From positions 1 to 61,768 of IMG/VR virus record IMGVR_UViG_3300035665_000033: a DNA stretch of 61,768 nt. The stretch is one strand, 5' to 3'. Under the pieces are notes generated by a model. That model saw only the letters and a program-made list of their open reading frames with translations. It did no database searches and was not told the DNA's origin. The stretch's first letter is position 1, and each line of letters begins with the position of its first letter. A program made the position numbers and the translations under genes. The DNA comes from a virus. Below, in pieces: positions 60,265 to 61,768 of this stretch.

Positions 60265-60897
60265 ATGAAAGTAAAACTTTTATCCATCACCCCCAATGCT
60301 GAAGAACACATTGTCGAGGTTGCGCGTGTTTCTAGCTCTCGCGAGAATAAGAAGGAGGATTACGAATCGCTCATACGGTATCTGATCAAGCACAAGCACT
60401 GGTCTCCCTTCGAGCATTCTTACATGACCGTAGAGATAGAGACAAGTAAAGCGATAGCCATACAGCTTCTAAGGCATAGAAGTTTCACTTTTCAGGAGTT
60501 TAGCCAGAGATACCAGAACGTAAATGCCGTATCTCAAGGAGGGATATTTGAGCCAGTACAGCTCCGTTGGCAAGCTCAGTCAAATCGGCAGTCATCTACG
60601 GATCCTATGAATTCACAGGTCCTTGATAGCAAGGTGGCCATGGTTCTTGCAGCATGTGAGCAGCTGTACAACAACCTGCTGGAGTCTGGGGTGTCAAGAG
60701 AAACAGCAAGGTTCGTACTACCTATGGCTACGAAGACCACTCTGCATATGACTGGAAGTATCCGATCTTGGATACATTTCATACAGATAAGAGATGACTC
60801 TCACGCGCAAAAAGAGATACAGGACATAGCAAAATGTATAAAGAGTATATTTGCAGATGCTCTGCCTGTGATTTCAGAGTCAATTAAATTTAAATGA
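60265..60897 (+). CDS. thyX: Flavin-dependent thymidylate synthase
   Basis: A 210-residue protein with the ThyX signature RHRSFTFQEFSQRY (about residues 70-83) and an N-terminal HWSPFEHSYMTVEI helix that binds FAD and dUMP, then SGVSRETARFVLPMATKTT, as in the family. It makes dTMP using NAD(P)H and methylene-folate. It complements the ribonucleotide reductase at 35777. It overlaps the terminase start by ATGA, so the two are coupled. Confidence 0.95.
   Translation: MKVKLLSITPNAEEHIVEVARVSSSRENKKEDYESLIRYLIKHKHWSPFEHSYMTVEIETSKAIAIQLLRHRSFTFQEFSQRYQNVNAVSQGGIFEPVQLRWQAQSNRQSSTDPMNSQVLDSKVAMVLAACEQLYNNLLESGVSRETARFVLPMATKTTLHMTGSIRSWIHFIQIRDDSHAQKEIQDIAKCIKSIFADALPVISESIKFK
60846..60853 (+). 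promoter_or_regulatory. Promoter inside thyX end for terminase
   Basis: TATATTTG followed by C, 40 bp before the terminase ATG at 60894. It could let late genes start separately from thyX. Confidence 0.6.
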
Positions 60898-61768
60898 GTG
60901 CGCTAGTAGAAGTAAAAGACTACAAAGACTTAGGTATAAAGATAGATCCTAATGGAACCCATGGAGAAGTAATAGAGCTCCATGGGCTTCTTGTTGTTAT
61001 GCCTAAGCAACCGCAGAAGAAAGACATTCTGTTTCACGACCTCCCAAAGAACAAGCAATTTTGGAGGAGGCTTGAGGTCCCTCAGGAGCTTTCTAAGATA
61101 AAGACCATGGACGAGTGGCTTGAGAGGCCACAGGAATTCAGGAATAAGTACTCTCCATACATAGAAGAGGAATACAGAAGGAGAAGGGATGGGGTGTGGT
61201 TCTACAACAACGGTGTCCCAACGTACATCACTGGCAGGAACTACATGTTTTTGCAGTGGACGAAAATAGATATAGGTTATCCAAACTTCTTACAATTTCA
61301 GCGTGAGATCTTTCTTCATCTGGCTGCTTGCGAGGTTGACGACCGCTGCCTTGGCCAGCTTTATACTAAGTGTCGTCGTTCTGGCTACACCAATATATGT
61401 TCTTCTGTACTTGTCGACGAAGCTACGCAAGTAAAAGACAAGTTGCTTGGCATACAGTCTAAAACTGGTAAAGACGCTCAGGAGAATATCTTTATGAAGA
61501 AGGTGGTCAATATATTTAAGAATTACCCATTCTTCTTCAAGCCAATCCAGGACGGTACAACTAACCCAAGGATGGAGTTGGCCTTTAGAGAGCCGTCTAA
61601 GCGCATCACGAAGACAAACAAGACATCCCGCATGGGAGACGCCTTGAACACCATAGTCAACTGGAAGAACACCACCAACAACGCATATGACGGTGAGAAG
61701 CTTCACATGCTGTACTTGGATGAGGCTGGAAAATGGGAGAAGCCATCTGACATACGCGAAGCTTGGAG
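60894..61768 (+). CDS. terL: Terminase large subunit, N-terminal part (3' partial)
   Basis: The first 291 residues of the packaging ATPase. The ATG overlaps the ThyX stop (ATGA). The P-loop-like segment is LYTKCRRSGYTNIC (about residues 156-169). The Lys precedes the Gly and the usual GKT is GYT, a variant seen in crAss-like and related terminases. The Walker B LHMLYLDEAGKWE is also in this part. The window ends in the gene; the remainder is at 1-1508, on the variant allele. Confidence 0.95.
   Translation, partial: MSALVEVKDYKDLGIKIDPNGTHGEVIELHGLLVVMPKQPQKKDILFHDLPKNKQFWRRLEVPQELSKIKTMDEWLERPQEFRNKYSPYIEEEYRRRRDGVWFYNNGVPTYITGRNYMFLQWTKIDIGYPNFLQFQREIFLHLAACEVDDRCLGQLYTKCRRSGYTNICSSVLVDEATQVKDKLLGIQSKTGKDAQENIFMKKVVNIFKNYPFFFKPIQDGTTNPRMELAFREPSKRITKTNKTSRMGDALNTIVNWKNTTNNAYDGEKLHMLYLDEAGKWEKPSDIREAW
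61513..61768. repeat. Right copy of diverged terminal redundancy
   Basis: This is the partner of bases 1-256: the same length without indels, with 17 silent differences. See the left copy. A perfect repeat would be expected if both ends came from one genome copy of a circular permutation; the differences indicate two variants. Confidence 0.9.

Overview
The window reads as one genome-length unit of a tailed, short-tailed-looking phage of a Bacteroidota host. Bases 1-256 and 61513-61768 are diverged copies of the same part of the terminase gene, so the unit is 61,512 bp. Host evidence: promoters have the Bacteroidota form TTTG, about 20 bp, TAnnTTTG (TATATTTGC, TATCTTTGC, TAACTTTGC); start codons lack Shine-Dalgarno sequences; and several products belong to families common in that phylum (FISUMP-like domain, BT4734-like primase domain, SSCG-type lipoprotein signal). 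No integrase, repressor/integration module, CRISPR array or insertion sequence was seen.

Layout. (1) 1-35.65 kb, rightward late genes: terminase large subunit, portal, a run of fibre and adhesin genes (collagen-like, phage-fibre repeats, RCC1-like propeller), small proteins, scaffold, major capsid protein, connector and tail-tube-like proteins, two internal proteins, a 3250-residue virion protein, a holin, and a secreted M43-type metalloprotease with dockerin-like repeats. A strong hairpin at 35.70 kb closes this unit. (2) 35.78-52.1 kb, leftward early and replication genes: B12-dependent ribonucleotide reductase, two PD-(D/E)XK-type nucleases, a primase-helicase, an SSB-like protein, a RecE-like exonuclease with an ERF annealing protein, a DnaA-C-like DNA-binding protein, a DUF932 protein, and many small overlapping unknown genes. 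(3) 52.1-52.8 kb: a gene-free divergent control region. (4) 52.8-61.7 kb, rightward: a set of proteins with a Tyr-Ser-Asn-Gly-Gly-like N-terminus, an M15 endolysin, a lone reverse-strand regulator candidate, a GroES-like protein, MazG-like, a small membrane protein, six tRNAs (two or three atypical), ThyX, and the start of terminase.

How it fits together: the leftward genes would handle nucleotide supply, replication and recombination. No DNA or RNA polymerase was recognised, so the phage probably borrows host polymerases or uses ones too diverged to see. The rightward genes build and release the virion. The tRNAs for AGA, AUA and ACA match codons that look very frequent in the late genes.

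Most worth a second look: about 30 short perfect hairpins, mostly with 3-nt loops, packed into 49.69-52.10 kb; an ACGTC-ATG motif fused to the start codon of at least seven early genes; a protease-dockerin gene beside the holin; a tRNA-like element inside the early operon; apparently leaderless promoters; and the terminal copies, whose differences are all synonymous. All function calls are by eye; no database search was run.
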